A stretch of DNA of 64,000 bases from Notospermus geniculatus (Eukaryota > Nemertea > Pilidiophora > Heteronemertea > Lineidae). The notes beneath the pieces were generated by a model. The model was not told the origin of the DNA, did no database searches, and was given only the letters and a program-made list of their open reading frames with translations. Both the position numbers and the translations under genes were made by a program. How positions within the stretch are numbered: the first letter of the stretch is position 1; each line of letters starts with the position of its first letter. The DNA is taken from positions 471,550 through 535,549 of the forward strand of contig NMRB01000078.1 in assembly GCA_002633025.1 (NCBI GenBank), written 5' to 3'. Shown here piece by piece: positions 21,973 through 32,889 of this stretch.

Positions 21973-24525
21973 CTAGAAGCAACATATGCCTTTCTGCTGC
22001 GTAAGCTTTAGTTTCAGCGCCTTCCAAAAGAGGTCACTTTTAGTCATTCTCCACGTGTAACACGCCCCGTACTCCAACAAGGGTTTCATATCGGACGGGA
22101 GATTCTCCTTTTTCAAGCCCAGCAGAACCAGTACGAATTTCTCCCGACATCGTTTCATGACTTCCTTGTTGTTGCAGACCGTTTCTCTGACTTCATCCCA
22201 AACGTGCTGTATAAAAAGGGGACCCACGATCAGGAGAATGAAACGGTTCTTCTTGTGAACGTCCAGTATTTGTTGCCCCAAAGATTTATTGGCAATAGGC
22301 GCCATGAATGTCACGAAGATCGGCAAGTCGGCACAGAATTCAAGATGATCGTTGATGTTGTCACAGACCCATTGGTCTTCAGGATTTTTGTCAAAATTGT
22401 TATCAGGATCGGCACCATCTGGGTCTCCGTCGTAATATCCCATGAATACGCCTTGACTCTGAACATGGTACTTTCGTCTGCTTGTCTTCAAACAGAACTG
22501 AATGTTTACCTTACAGACGACGATAACGACGATCGTCACCACTACAACAACAAACAGGAGCGACAGTAGCACTCCGAGAATGATGTAGCTTCGATTCTTG
22601 CACAGGAACCATTTTGGATGGTATTTCATGATTCGCTCACCGTTTAAGTCCTCGGGTCCCATGCACAGCGTTTGATTCAAATCGGGAACGTATAACTTTC
22701 GTCCAGCATCGGCCTTCAAACTGTCGTCGAAGTCAGCATTGTTTTTCAACCAGTAGTAGAGATCGGCCAATTCGCATGTGCAGTCGAACGGGTTGTCCCT
22801 TATCCACAGTCGCTCCAGCTTTCCATGTTCCAGACCAAGGGTAAGTTTGGAAATTGCATTGTCACTGAGGGTCAGGAGAGTGTTATCAGATATATCAAGC
22901 TGTCGCAGGTTCTGAGTGAACCAATAGGTTTTCAGATAACCAATGATGTTGGTCCTGAGGTCAAGAAACTCTAAATTCGTCAGCCCCTCGAGCATGATTA
23001 AATACTTGTGGGACATGTGGTTATTTCTCAGGTGGAGGGTCCGCAAAGATGTTCTCTGGTCAATAAAAAGATGCGACAGCTCACCGGGATGGAACTTTCT
23101 TCTCCCGAAGGCTGTGTTCGTGAGAGAGAGATTTCGTAAATTTGTCAAACCTTGGAAGATTTGGAAGAAGTAATAATCTTCATGGCATTCAAACAATCGG
23201 TAATTGTCACTTAAATCAAGCTCCTCTAGTGTTGATATTGTCGAAAACCAAGTTAAGTTCATTGGAAAGTTAGGTGTGATGCTGTTTTCACCAAAAGCCC
23301 CCGACAGGTCCAGGATCTTCAGTGATGGCAGAGTAGGCCCCTCACTGTTCGAAAACATAACGGAATCTTGATAGATAACAATCTGATTGTTGGACAAATC
23401 TAACACCTTCAGCTTTGGTATCTTCTTGTTAAATATAAGGCCTTTGTGGATGTCATTTGAGGAAATGTTCAAGGTCTCCAGGGTAGAAATTGACGCCAAT
23501 TTCTGAACGTACATCGGCCAGGTTTTGGAGGTCGGTCCAAAATTATTATTGGAAGCATCGACAGTACCAACTCGTTTGGTGGAATTTAGAGACGGAAAAT
23601 ACTTCATGTTTTCCTCAGAGAAATCGCAGTGCGATATGTCAAGGTATCCGACTTCTTTATCCTGAAGCGACTTGAAGAAGTTTGGAAGGGCCGAGGTCAA
23701 GTTCCACCTGGTACGACTCATATCCAGCCTGGGTAAGGAATCGAAACCGTCGAAAGCCTTTTGGTCTACCATCCTCAGAAAATTTATTTCTAGACTTATG
23801 TTCATTTCACCCGGTCGACCAGCACATTCTAGATTACTGAAAGCAGACGCCTGCAAGGCCGTAATTCCAGTAGCGCTGAGGTCAAGGTCGCAGACGTATA
23901 TTTTCCGTCCATTTCCGATTCTGGCGTTAGTAATTCCAGGGTTTCCACGTAATTTAAGAACTTTTAAGGAAGTGGTGTTGATGACGGGGAGAAAGTCGGT
24001 CAGTCCGTTGTTGGCGAAGTCTAAGTAGGTCAAATTCGGCAACGAAATGTTAATACCTTTCAAAGTAGTCAAATCATTGTTTCTCATGTCCAGGCGTACT
24101 AATTTAGTCAGATTTTCAAATATGTTTGGTTCCAGCTGCTTGATGTGGTTGTTGTTCATATCGAGCGAGCGGAGATTTCTCAGCCTCCCGAACGTACGCA
24201 AGCTCATGTTCGTGACTTCACACACTGAAATCGTCAGATGTTCTACTAACTCTGGGAAGTTGGTGGCATCAAGAAAGTTCTGCGAGTCCTGCTTACAGTT
24301 AGATATTGTGATATTGGTTATCTTATTGGACAGGTGATTGATGAAATCTGGAATATCGCCGCCGAAAGCGCCCAAACATATCACACTATTGTCATCGTCA
24401 TCGACATGGCATCCAGTCGGAGGTGAGAGCGTCGCGTTGGGCACTGGTAACCCGAGTGAGGCACCCTCTAGTGGTCGAATCCATAACGAGGCCAGGACAA
24501 AGAGAAGCTTCATTCCCAAGGCCAT
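21973..24525 (-). CDS. LRR receptor 2 with TIR-like cytoplasmic domain (intact haplotype-A allele)
   Basis: Intronless ORF of 850 aa. The ATG at 24525 follows CTGCTTTTCAG by about 9 nt, which suggests a 5'UTR intron acceptor, as in receptor 1. The protein has a signal peptide (MALGMKLLFVLASLWIRPLE), LRRs of the LxxLDLSxNxI type to about residue 590, and an LRRCT cap (NPFDCTCEL). A transmembrane helix lies at about 644-668, very rich in Val and Ile. A TIR-like domain starts with GVFMGYYDGD at about 694 and contains FILLIVGPLFIQH and LFWKAL (box 3). The RDxxPG BB-loop signature is absent. It ends in CCF. Residue-by-residue similarity with receptor 1 holds over the whole length, so they are tandem paralogues about 16 kb apart (collapsed distance). 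It sits between the two divergent Hh-like genes. A surface recognition role is inferred from the architecture. Confidence 0.88.
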   Translation of the reverse strand: MALGMKLLFVLASLWIRPLEGASLGLPVPNATLSPPTGCHVDDDDNSVICLGAFGGDIPDFINHLSNKITNITISNCKQDSQNFLDATNFPELVEHLTISVCEVTNMSLRTFGRLRNLRSLDMNNNHIKQLEPNIFENLTKLVRLDMRNNDLTTLKGINISLPNLTYLDFANNGLTDFLPVINTTSLKVLKLRGNPGITNARIGNGRKIYVCDLDLSATGITALQASAFSNLECAGRPGEMNISLEINFLRMVDQKAFDGFDSLPRLDMSRTRWNLTSALPNFFKSLQDKEVGYLDISHCDFSEENMKYFPSLNSTKRVGTVDASNNNFGPTSKTWPMYVQKLASISTLETLNISSNDIHKGLIFNKKIPKLKVLDLSNNQIVIYQDSVMFSNSEGPTLPSLKILDLSGAFGENSITPNFPMNLTWFSTISTLEELDLSDNYRLFECHEDYYFFQIFQGLTNLRNLSLTNTAFGRRKFHPGELSHLFIDQRTSLRTLHLRNNHMSHKYLIMLEGLTNLEFLDLRTNIIGYLKTYWFTQNLRQLDISDNTLLTLSDNAISKLTLGLEHGKLERLWIRDNPFDCTCELADLYYWLKNNADFDDSLKADAGRKLYVPDLNQTLCMGPEDLNGERIMKYHPKWFLCKNRSYIILGVLLSLLFVVVVVTIVVIVVCKVNIQFCLKTSRRKYHVQSQGVFMGYYDGDPDGADPDNNFDKNPEDQWVCDNINDHLEFCADLPIFVTFMAPIANKSLGQQILDVHKKNRFILLIVGPLFIQHVWDEVRETVCNNKEVMKRCREKFVLVLLGLKKENLPSDMKPLLEYGACYTWRMTKSDLFWKALKLKLTQQKGICCF

Positions 24526-24764
24526 GGTTTTAGGCTGAAAAGCAGGAAGCAGGATTAAGCTTACTCAAAAACACAGAGACACAAATGTTGTCTGGCAAAG
24601 ATTGGAACCAAACTTCTCGCTCATACAGGTGTTCCTCTAGGTGAGAGATTTCTTGCACAAGTTGGCTCTTTGAATGGGCTGCTCACCAGCCGTAGTAAGC
24701 GATGGGCAGTCGTTGAGTCACTGCCGTCAGGAAACCAACAATTTTGAATTACCCATGAGGGCCG

Positions 24765-24821
24765 AGTCACGTGAGAGACTCTCACGTGGAGGTCATCCAC
24801 GTGAGAGTCTCTCACGTGACT
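24765..24821. promoter_or_regulatory. 57-bp palindrome with four CACGTG E-boxes upstream of receptor 2
   Basis: AGTCACGTGAGAGACTCTCA is followed by CGTGGAGGTC and the mirrored arm, ending CTCTCACGTGACT. It contains four CACGTG-type cores, about 240 bp 5' of the receptor ATG, and is kept in haplotype B (44914-44970). It could be a bHLH-type regulatory site or a cruciform-forming repeat. Confidence 0.4.
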
Positions 24822-25592
24822 TGAAAAAGGTGCTCCTCCTGGAAGCGCTTTCAGTCTTGGCGCTCGATCTACCTACACCAGTGCTCTTTCTATGTTCGTC
24901 ACACAACATTGCGGGACAACATTGCGGCAGTAGGCCTACTCATATATTATTACATATCAACATGCAATACCTGGTAACTCAGACCAGGAAGTTGATGACC
25001 CCATTCGATGTTTCACCAAAAATGAAAATAAAAGCCAAGGCAGACATAAAATACACCACAATGTTGTGTTTTACCTTTGAAATAGTGCATACCTACCAAT
25101 GTTGGACATCAACAACTCATTTTTTTAGAAATATTGACGGAAAAACTGAAGTTATACGAGCGCCGATGTAAGCCCGTCTGTACTATCTGATTTACATGTG
25201 TATTTTGCACTTGACCTCCTTGTCAGAGATGGATGATAAATGTCTACGGGGTGATCCAATATTGTGTCCCACTTTGTTCTGAACAGAGAATTTGGAGTTC
25301 TGTCACTTCATTTTATTAGATCATCGGCACGACTTCTCAACTCAAACATCGAACGATCCTCTCTTCCAAAGGCCTCTTACACGTAGATAGATACAATGTA
25401 CCGTGCTTTCGTTTCACGTGATTTAAAAATGTATGCAGTGGCCCTCCCTTAGCGGACACCTCTGCTGCGAGGACACTTCTCTGTTGAAGGCAATCTCCGC
25501 CGCAAATTGGCTGTCTACGCCAATCGCAAGTGACGCCCATTCTTGAACGTATGATGGCATGTTTGGAGTTCATGTCTTCGACGCCCCCCCCC

Positions 25593-25593
25593 N
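25593..25593. other. Contig join
   Basis: One N follows a poly-C run. Haplotype B has its own join nearby (45496), which lacks the sequence equivalent to 25352-25769. Confidence 0.8.
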
Positions 25594-25654
25594 TAAATCA
25601 TGGAACTTGCAATACATGTATTTGCAAAGCTGCATCTGCGATGAGGTTTCTATT

Positions 25655-25796
25655 AGGGGTAGCGAGCATAAAGGGGTCGTAACCCTACGTCAGGCCTAAG
25701 CCAGGTGTAGTGCTGATCGAGGATAGGGCATCGACCAGCACTACGCCTGGCTTAGGCCTGACGTAGGGTTACGACCCCTTCATGCTCGCTACCCCT
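25655..25796. repeat. 142-bp near-perfect hairpin element
   Basis: AGGGGTAGCGAGCATAAAGG at the left is mirrored by the right end. The arms run about 65 bp with a loop near 25725. The B contig starting at 45497 begins inside the right arm. Confidence 0.75.
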
Positions 25797-26113
25797 GATG
25801 TGCGAAAATACGGTATATGACGTGCCAGAGGTTTCCATCAGTGGCCTATTTCCTGAAAACAGGAACATCTGAAAGAGGAGTTTCATGTCACAGGATTGGA
25901 CAGGATCTCATTTTATTAGTACATTTACAATTAAAAGTTCTTCTAATTAATACCGTGATCTGAATATCATATCACTGCTCGGCCAATAACTATGGAAACA
26001 ATAGCAAAACACAATGTTCTTTCCCTGTGGGCGTTTTTCTGTGAAAATTCATCCGGAACACCATTATTTAGTAAACAACTCTCAGTCATGTCAGTGGTAT
26101 AAAGGCCTATAGG

Positions 26114-26260
26114 GGCCTACACACGATCCAATTTTTCATCCAATTATCTGAATATGCTCAATAAAGGCCTACATGCGGGTTTATGCATTAAAGCCACAAT
26201 AGGCCCGGAATCTGAATTTCCCAAAAATTAGAAGAAAAATTGGATCGTGTGTATAGGCCT
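26114..26260. repeat. Hairpin MITE with CACACGATCCAATTTTTC arms
   Basis: The arms CACACGATCCAATTTTTC and GAAAAATTGGATCGTGTG enclose about 90 bp. It is present in both haplotypes (B near 45835-45979). Confidence 0.65.
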
Positions 26261-26365
26261 TAATCGGAAACATTCCTAGCTTGAATGCCCTTACCTAACC
26301 AGTCACTTGCCCGTAAAGCTTATACCCTACCAGTTATGTAATCATATAGGCCCTGTCCTTTTATT

Positions 26366-26400
26366 GCGATAAAAGGCGACTGGTCGTCAAATCAGAAAAG
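26366..26400 (+). promoter_or_regulatory. Possible core promoter of Hh-like 2
   Basis: GCGATAAAAGGCGAC resembles a TATA box about 115 bp before the ATG (26487), with TCAAATCAGAA about 25 nt downstream as a possible initiator. The arrangement is conserved in haplotype B (about 46236-46270). Sequence resemblance only. Confidence 0.3.
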
Positions 26401-26486
26401 GCATACCAAACCCTCTTACAGGGCCCAGTGTATGGGCTTGGATTTTTCGGACAGTTCTCCGACATCACCCGCTCAGAGGAAGAAGC

Positions 26487-29400
26487 ATGAATCTCTTGAT
26501 CTACTTGGCGGCCTTCCTGGGCTTCTTCTCGCTGAGTTTGGCAGGTAAGAGACCAACAGATATCAGTTTGTACAGTAGAAGTCCTTCTGGTTCCTTGTGA
26601 CACTTTGGTCTAAGGATGACGTGTCCTTTATTTCGTCCACGACGGTAGGCCTAAACTTGGTATACTTTCTCACAAATTCACAGCCACTTCTTCAGTAATT
26701 CGTGCAAAGGTGACGCGGGGACAGAGCGCGGCATATGCGTTTCCGTTGAAATCGGCAGTTAACACCAAATTACCGTTATTCGCAGCGAGTTTTGGGTGAT
26801 ATTTCCTTATCTGATGGGGTGAAGTAGGCCCGAAAGAAAGCAGTGTCTTTGTCTTTTACAAGCTTTCTGTAATTTCATGTTTCATATGACACAAAGTGAG
26901 TCATGTATGACATTTCTAAAATCACCCACGAGTGGCAGGTAATATTCATAGAAATATAAAATGCGTGAAATTACGGTTCATCCAGGCTGAATCACATTAC
27001 ATGTATTTGAAGATGGTCGCTAGAGGCGTATGAGGCGGAGTCGACCAATCCGAATCTCTTGGTAATACACGTTTTAGGGAGTAAGAAATATATAAGTGGA
27101 AAATAAGAAGTGGGCATGCAATTTAGGACTTTGGGGCGAATTTTCCAATTTCTCAAATTGGGGTAAAATTTTTGCCATTTTGAGGAATATCGCCCGAAAA
27201 TCGGACAAAATGTCATTTTAAGAAAATTTCTCAAAATGGGAAAAAATTCTATCCCAATTTGAGAAATTGGAAAATTCGCCCCAAAGTCCAAAATTTCCCA
27301 CTTCTTATTTTTTATTTCTTACTCCTTATTTTCCGGTTTTATTTCTTACTCCCTTGTTAACTATACATACATGTATTGTGTAGTTAAGTAGGCCTAGTGG
27401 TTATTTTTCCCCTCTGGTATACCTTGGAGGAATTATACTGAATTAATAGGAATTATACAGGTACTGCCCGGTATACTCAGTATAATTCCTCCAAGGGTAT
27501 ACCATGTTGATCAAGGGGTTCACGACTTGCAGCTAAACCAATAGTCTACCTAAATAACTTGGCGAGACCTTCCGTATTTCCTTAAAACGACGTGGCGAAT
27601 GGTTGTTGGTCGTTTGAATGCTTGCCACGCTCTGTGCGCATGATATGACGTAATGTGCTGAAAAATGAGGGGAAAAAACTCGTTTTTTTCACCACCACTT
27701 TACGTACCCTGGAGAAACCAGCTCAGGGGCTTTCTGTGCGAAGTGCACTATAAACTACATGTACGCTATAGGCCTATACCTCGCTGGACTTGTTGTAGGC
27801 CTACGAGGATGTCATTAAACCAGACAGTTTTTTGCCCAGGGTACGTTTCGTAGATACCATCAGATATCCTTTTGACCATGAAGAATTATGGCTCAGGTAC
27901 TGCCTGATTTGGGTCCGAATCATGGTTGCACGCCGTAACCACCTCGGAGTTCTCTTTACCATACAAACAAACGTCTGCTTTATTTATCCACTAGGCCTAG
28001 AACTTTGACCAACTGCACATACACTGTAGAAGGAGAACGGCCGGTCATTTTAAGTCAAATGCAATATTGAATTCCCAGGCCTTGGGCGATCATCACTGGC
28101 AAGAATATTCCACGGACCGCTGTCCAGCGCACTGGCGTCAACAGCCGGTTGTGCTCGGTGGCGGTCACTTGCGATATCGCCTGGTGTGCTACTGGCTTCA
28201 CGAAAGCGTTCTCCGTCGCCTTCCAGAGAAAGTGACCTTCCCGAGCGGTAATGACTATGACACTGTCGACGAAGGTACCCTGGGGTCGACTCTCAAAAAT
28301 CTCGTTGATCCGAAAAACACGGGAACTCCCTTGTTCAATGCTGCTAAAATCGACCCTTCCCTGGAATTCATGAAGAGGCTGAGTTTGAACATCTTCATCA
28401 AAGACTTCAAGTCGAAGTCGTCTAACTACTTCCGAGCTCATCCAACCTTCATTAAATGCCTACAGAAGGTGTTTTCAGATCTGGCCGGACAGAATTTCAA
28501 GGTAAACTTCTTCCCTGTCTCCTTGTTAATAATAATAAATAATAATAAAAAAGAATTTATATAGCGCCACTTCAAACTTAAAGGAGCTGGACGTCCAAGT
28601 TGTAAACACTCACTCACTGGTTCTCTATCCACGCGACGCTTGCCGTGCTGCCACCTATTGTCGGTGATATGTACTGACGTTAATATCGTGAGTGAGTTGC
28701 ATCGGACCGGGAACCAGTCTAACGATCACGGGGCGCGACTGGTGCTGCCACCTGCACGAAGGAATAAAACTAGTTTGCCGACCATGTTTGTAAACAAACC
28801 AGCTTGTTTACAACTTCGGCGTCTAACTCCTTTAATTGTCAGTAGCGCTTTACATAAAGTGGAAACCTAAAGCAATTGAAGTTAAAACATTTGTAATAAA
28901 AATATCTAAGAAGGAATGGTTAAAAAGAAAAGTACTGGTTAAAAAGAAAAGTTTAAGTTGTTATCCCATCTACTGCTTCCCCAACACAGTAGCATTCAAT
29001 TCAGTTGTCGCTATGCCATTTTTCGCAACTTCTCCTCTCCCCCATTCGTCTGTTCCCATCTCAAAGATCTCGGAGAAGTGTTGAAATGACCGTGGCGTCC
29101 GTTCCGCAATTCATGCCAATGTTATCACGTCCCATGTCTCTTTTAGCTTGTCTTGGCTAGCGGTTTCAAGACCTTGTCAGAGGCGTCAGGCAGTGAACAG
29201 GATCTGTATGCCCGAGCTGGAACCGGCGCCACCGTGAAGTACAGCAAGGATAACCCCGGGGATGTCCTACTCATTGCCAAGTCTGCCCTCGATCATTGCC
29301 CCACAATATTCAATGTAAGTACTTCTTTATCGACAACACACTTTTGATTGTTTGAAGTGCCAAGAAACTTCCTGGTTCGATGAAAAATTGCACAGTAAGC

Positions 29401-32400
29401 ATGTCATATAATAATCAAGGAGAGCAGGGACGTTCCGTGACATTCCTACAGAAGTATAGCGATTAAAGTCAGTCTAAGCAAAAATAAAATGACTTCATCT
29501 AAAGCCCAGTTCACACTGCCACGATTCCGACCACGATGCCTCTACGAAATGCTTTCGTGGTGTTCCTATAGGCTTCGTGATGCCTTCCTACAGACTTCTT
29601 GTTTTTCGTGATAATCCGCACCCATTGTAACACTAATGCCTGGCTTTCACTGACGCTACGAATGTCCCGAATCGCCCCGAATCTGAAAGTTGTCGGATTC
29701 GCAGATAATTCTCAAACGATTCTTGCAGTTCCTAAGTGATTCTTAGTTGATTCCTGAACATTCGTACTGTTCGCGTGAGTTTCTGTTTGTCAAAAACTTT
29801 CGTGGGAGCGTTCACGAATTCCACGACACAAATTCAACTACGAAATACAAATTCAAAGAATCATGTAAGAATTGTACGAATAAGGTACGGCTCACTTACG
29901 AATATTCGTGGCCGATTCGTGATAGATCCGTACTTGATTCATAAATACATTCGGGACATTCGTGCCTGTTTCGGGATGTTTTCGGCGTGGGTCCACAAAT
30001 TTGATGGAGACACGAATGGCCAACAATAGCCCAGAATGCAAAAGAATCGACTACGAAGCTGTTACGGACGATAAGAAAGGGTTACGAAGTGTTTACGATC
30101 TATACGAATTTGAAATTCCTATAGATCGTGGTCGATTCGTGACCGTCGCACGAAAGTTTTTGACAAACAAAAACTTTCGTGGCGACTCGACGAACTCACA
30201 CGAACTGTAGGAATGTTTTAGGAATCAACCAAGAATCATTTAAGAACTGCAAGAAACGTTTGAGAATTATCTACGAAGCGGACAACTTTCTGATTCGGGA
30301 CATTCGTAGCGTCAGTGAAAGTGGGGCATCATGGACCCACGCCGAAAACAGGCAGGAATGTCTCGAATGTATTTACGAATCAAGTACGACTATTCGTAAG
30401 TGAGTCGGTACCTTATTCGTACAATTCTTACACGATTCTTTGAATCCGTACTTGTTTCTTAACCCATTCTTGACATTCGGCATATTTTTCAAGCCGATTA
30501 ACCACGAATTGGAAAATTTCAGATTCGGGGCGATTCGGGACATTCGTAGCGTCAGTGAAAGCCAGGCATAAGGCCACGATCCCTCTACGAAAATGTTTCA
30601 GAGGATTCGTAGAGGCAACGTGGTCGGAATCGTGGCAGTGTGAACTGGGCTTTACAGGGCTACCCTATAGTCCTATGCTTCAACTGAGAAGCAATATGGT
30701 TGAAACGGCGAAGTCGCCCCGGTTCTCTTTCACGAGTGGCCAAGTGGCGGAGTTCCTCTGAAGGCCTAAGTGCCAGTCAACCATACCATACCAAACACGA
30801 TGTCAGAGCCACAGTGTCCATGTTGAGATCCGAGTACGAGTCCAATCATGTTCCAAAGACCTTCTTCGGTCGCAATCCTTATCGGTGTTTCCTTGCTTCA
30901 GGCCATCCAGCGTGATCTTGGAGTCGTCCTCATGTCCAATAAGGTCCACATCCAAATGCGAGGACCGGATGACCTACAGCCCTACTACGCCTCTGACGGT
31001 GGCGGCATGTCGACGTCGGCTTTCCGGGCCTGGTGTGCCCGCAAGATTGATGAGGGTCTCCGTAAGTTATGGCAAGCCAAAGCGGAATAAATGTCAGAAC
31101 TTTAATTATCACATCATCACTCAATATAATAGGGTGTCAGAATTTGAAAATACCCCGCCAGCAAATCATAATGTCACCAGGATTTGTTATATTATCATCA
31201 GAACTTTTCATATTGTCACCAGCACTTGTTATAATATCATCAGAACTTTCATAATGTCATCAGCACTTGTTATAATATCATCAGAACTTTCATAATGNCG
31301 CGGATGGCCAGGTAGTTACTGAATTCTGTCCCAACTATCGCTCTCTATTTCGTTCAAACAAGCTGCCTGCTTCGAAATGCGAAGCGTTAGTTAACCGGTT
31401 GGTTGTTTTTCTAGGATGCTGTCCACCTTACCGACTCCACCACCATCAGCATGTTCAGATCCGATGACCCCGACTTCCGCTATTTCCGCCTCAACCCCCT
31501 TATCCCACAATGCTTCGAAGCGATCCACTACCAAGAGAACAAAGGAAGTGAGTATTGGGGAAAGGTGGGGTCACTCTCGACGCCTTTGACGAACGCCCTC
31601 TGTCTGAAAAGAGGTAAAGAGTTCTTAAGTGAGATTCTAGTCCAACACTCTCAAATTGTTATTTGCAGAAGCTAGTGTCGGCATCAAAGTCGTCCGCGGG
31701 TACATCACAGACCGGGAGCAACTGGTCTTGTTCGATCCTCTCTTCGACAAGCGTTACAACACTCACATTCTCGGCCAAGCCATGCAGATCGCTTACAAAG
31801 TCAACGCCAATGATACAAAATACACAGCCCATCGTCTTGCCAACGTGGCTGTGGACTACTGTGCTTCGTCGTTCCACCAGGCAGGCCAACAGATGGGCAT
31901 CGGAATCTACGAAGGAAGCGTTTACATTGACTTGAGGGATAAATTTGAGGTTTGGGTGGACAAGACGGAGCGCCTTCCTACTGGAATATCCATAGAGGAG
32001 TACGAAGATTCACTGGCCGAGAGATTCGTTCTGGCTGTTGGTAAGACGCTTCGAGTGCTCCTACCAATACGTGTATATCTTTGTCTTTGAGGCCAAAGAA
32101 CCTCTTGATTGGCCCCTTGTCTTGCAGCAATGGTTGGCCTATGTAATGTACCCCCAGTTATATGGCACAGCCTGACCTGCTGGCCGTGGAGGATTTCGTT
32201 TATGGCCTAGTGGTTGGCGCGTCGGCCTTTGAGCTGGAAGTTGAGCAACGTTGAGCGCAGTTAGTGCTTGGATGTGTGGCCGGCGCGTACGATACGGCCC
32301 ACTGCCCGACGGATTCGAAGGGTATTGGCAACGGAGAGCCTGGCAGTTGGCATAGGACGGCATCTCGTCACAGCGGCAACTCTTACTGCATTTGTTCCAT

Positions 32401-32626
32401 TCCCCTTTCAGAGAATCGTCTGATCAGCCCCGACGACTACGATCTCGCCTGCTCCACCACCGTCCCCCCAGAAGTACAGAGTGACAACTTCGAACACAAA
32501 TTCACCGCAGCCGAGAAAGAACTCCGCAAGCGTCGTCGCCGTAGGAAGCGTTCAGCGGATGATGAGTGTGTCCCAGCATCGGATACGGCGTTCTGTACTT
32601 CAACAGCGAGTCATAGACAAGCCGAG
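26487..32626 (+). CDS. Hh-like 2, haplotype A, incomplete (gap inside)
   Basis: Exons visible: 26487-26544 (signal peptide MNLLIYLAAFLGFFSLSLA), 28227-28501, 29147-29314, 30902-31061; then the contig join at 31298; then the tail of exon 8 at 31299-31311, exon 9 at 31415-31547, exon 10 at 31669-32040 and exon 11 at 32412-32626 (contains KRRRRRKRSADDEC). Exons 5-7, which hold the clearest hedgehog-like module, fall in the gap, and exons 12-16 are beyond the contig end at 32888. Every exon present matches the complete haplotype-B gene at 46357-56375 with the same boundaries and only a few residue changes. It should be treated as the allele of that gene. Confidence 0.78.
27103..27310. repeat. Hairpin element in Hh-like 2 intron 1
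   Basis: GGACTTTGGGGCGAATTTTC on the left is mirrored by GAAAATTCGCCCCAAAGTCC on the right, with inner arms of AATTTGAGAAATTGG type. Haplotype B keeps only the right half (47220-47300); its left half is replaced by unrelated sequence from about 46870. Confidence 0.7.
27424..27494. mobile_element. 71-bp haplotype-A insertion with 8-bp TSD
   Basis: The inverted ends are TTGGAGGAATTATACTG and CAGTATAATTCCTCCAA, flanked by GGTATACC (27416-27423 and 27495-27502). Haplotype B has a single GGTATACC at about 47393-47400. The 8-bp duplication fits a hAT-like family. Confidence 0.75.
28075..28200. repeat. GCGATATCGC repeat abutting Hh-like 2 exon 2
   Basis: Inverted relative of the 6938-7165 and 8077-8397 repeats (GGCGTCAACAGCCGGTTGTG, GCGATATCGCCTGGTGTGCT). 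It ends about 25 nt before the exon 2 acceptor and may therefore supply part of the branch-point region. The B copy is at 47995-48120. Confidence 0.6.
28582..28831. mobile_element. 250-bp haplotype-A insertion with TTAA TSD (piggyBac-like MITE)
   Basis: The inverted ends are AGGAGCTGGACGTCCAAGTT and the complement of AGGAGTTAGACGCCGAAGTT, flanked by TTAA (28578-28581 and 28832-28835). Haplotype B has one TTAA at the equivalent point near 48493. TTAA duplication is the hallmark of piggyBac-type transposition. Confidence 0.8.
29501..30653. mobile_element. 1.15-kb nested foldback element, haplotype A only
   Basis: The outer arms are AAAGCCCAGTTCACACTGCC and its reverse complement ending GTGAACTGGGCTTT. 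A second inverted repeat nests inside (ATGCCTGGCTTTCACTGACG near 29637, mirrored near 30550-30570). Further palindromes around AAAACTTTCGTG occur in the middle. No transposase ORF was recognised. It is absent from the same intron in haplotype B (near 49050). Confidence 0.8.
31068..31297. mobile_element. Left part of foldback transposon (truncated by gap), haplotype A
   Basis: It matches 49468-49697, beginning TATGGCAAGCCAAAGCGGAA directly after the exon 4 donor GTAAGT, and runs into the N at 31298. The contig probably broke in the tandem subterminal repeats. Confidence 0.85.
31298..31298. other. Contig join inside Hh-like 2
   Basis: One N. Comparison with haplotype B shows that about 3.1 kb (49698-52789) is missing, including exons 5, 6, 7 and most of 8. 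Confidence 0.85.
32201..32284 (+). repeat. 5S-rRNA-like SINE in the Hh-like 2 intron 10
   Basis: GGCCTAGTGGTTGGCGCGTC is followed by TTGAGCAACGTTGAGCGCAG and TTAGTGCTTGGATG, a 5S-type internal promoter. It is the same family as 19819-19900. Confidence 0.65.
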
Positions 32627-32803
32627 GTAGGTCTGGACGAGGCTTATACCGCAGAGGTTGATGATGCGAAAGTTAGGCGTTGGCCGGTTGGTTGGTTGGT
32701 TGGCGGTCTGTCGAGTGGGAGGCCTTGCACTTCCACGTACATGTATAGTGGCTAGCGAGGAAGTGGATGGAGTGCTTGCCTAGGTAGAAGATACCCAATT
32801 CAG

Positions 32804-32888
32804 GGGCCTGATTCACAAAGCACACTTAGTGGTAAGTGTACTTAAACTCACTCTAAGCATACACGTAGCCGTTTGCGTGTTATTCACG
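32804..32888. mobile_element. Start of a haplotype-A-specific insertion, cut by the contig end
   Basis: The sequence departs from haplotype B exactly after CCCAATTCAG with GGGCCTGATTCACAAAGCAC, a typical MITE terminus, and stops at the N at 32889. Confidence 0.5.
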
Positions 32889-32889
32889 N
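32889..32889. other. Haplotype switch join
   Basis: The N separates the end of haplotype A (Hh-like 2 intron 11) from the start of haplotype B (Hh-like 1 exon 14 on the minus strand). The adjacent sequences are not neighbours on any real chromosome if the haplotig reading is right. Confidence 0.75.

Larger units (their letters stand above)
24526..26486. other. Intergenic region between receptor 2 and Hh-like 2 (divergent promoters)
   Basis: This interval must hold the promoters of receptor 2 (leftward) and Hh-like 2 (rightward). It contains an E-box palindrome (24765-24821), a contig join (25593) and two hairpin MITEs (25655-25796, 26114-26260). No coding exon is supported. Confidence 0.6.

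Noticed and set aside
21930-22005. Plus-strand exon starting ATGGCGGGTGGCC and reaching a GTAAGC donor, overlapping the receptor 2 3' end
   Set aside because: The ATG lies in the right arm of a palindromic repeat whose left arm has a mirrored ATGGCGGG, haplotype B differs completely in the supposed coding part, and no downstream exon was found.
29747-30403. Overlapping plus-strand ORFs of 60-85 aa
   Set aside because: They lie within the foldback element 29501-30653 and consist of palindromic AT-rich repeats without motifs.
30885-31295. ORFs running from Hh-like 2 exon 4 into SSALVIISSELS-type repeats (also 49204-49695)
   Set aside because: The exon ends at a GTAAGT donor; the rest is translation of the foldback element's tandem repeats.
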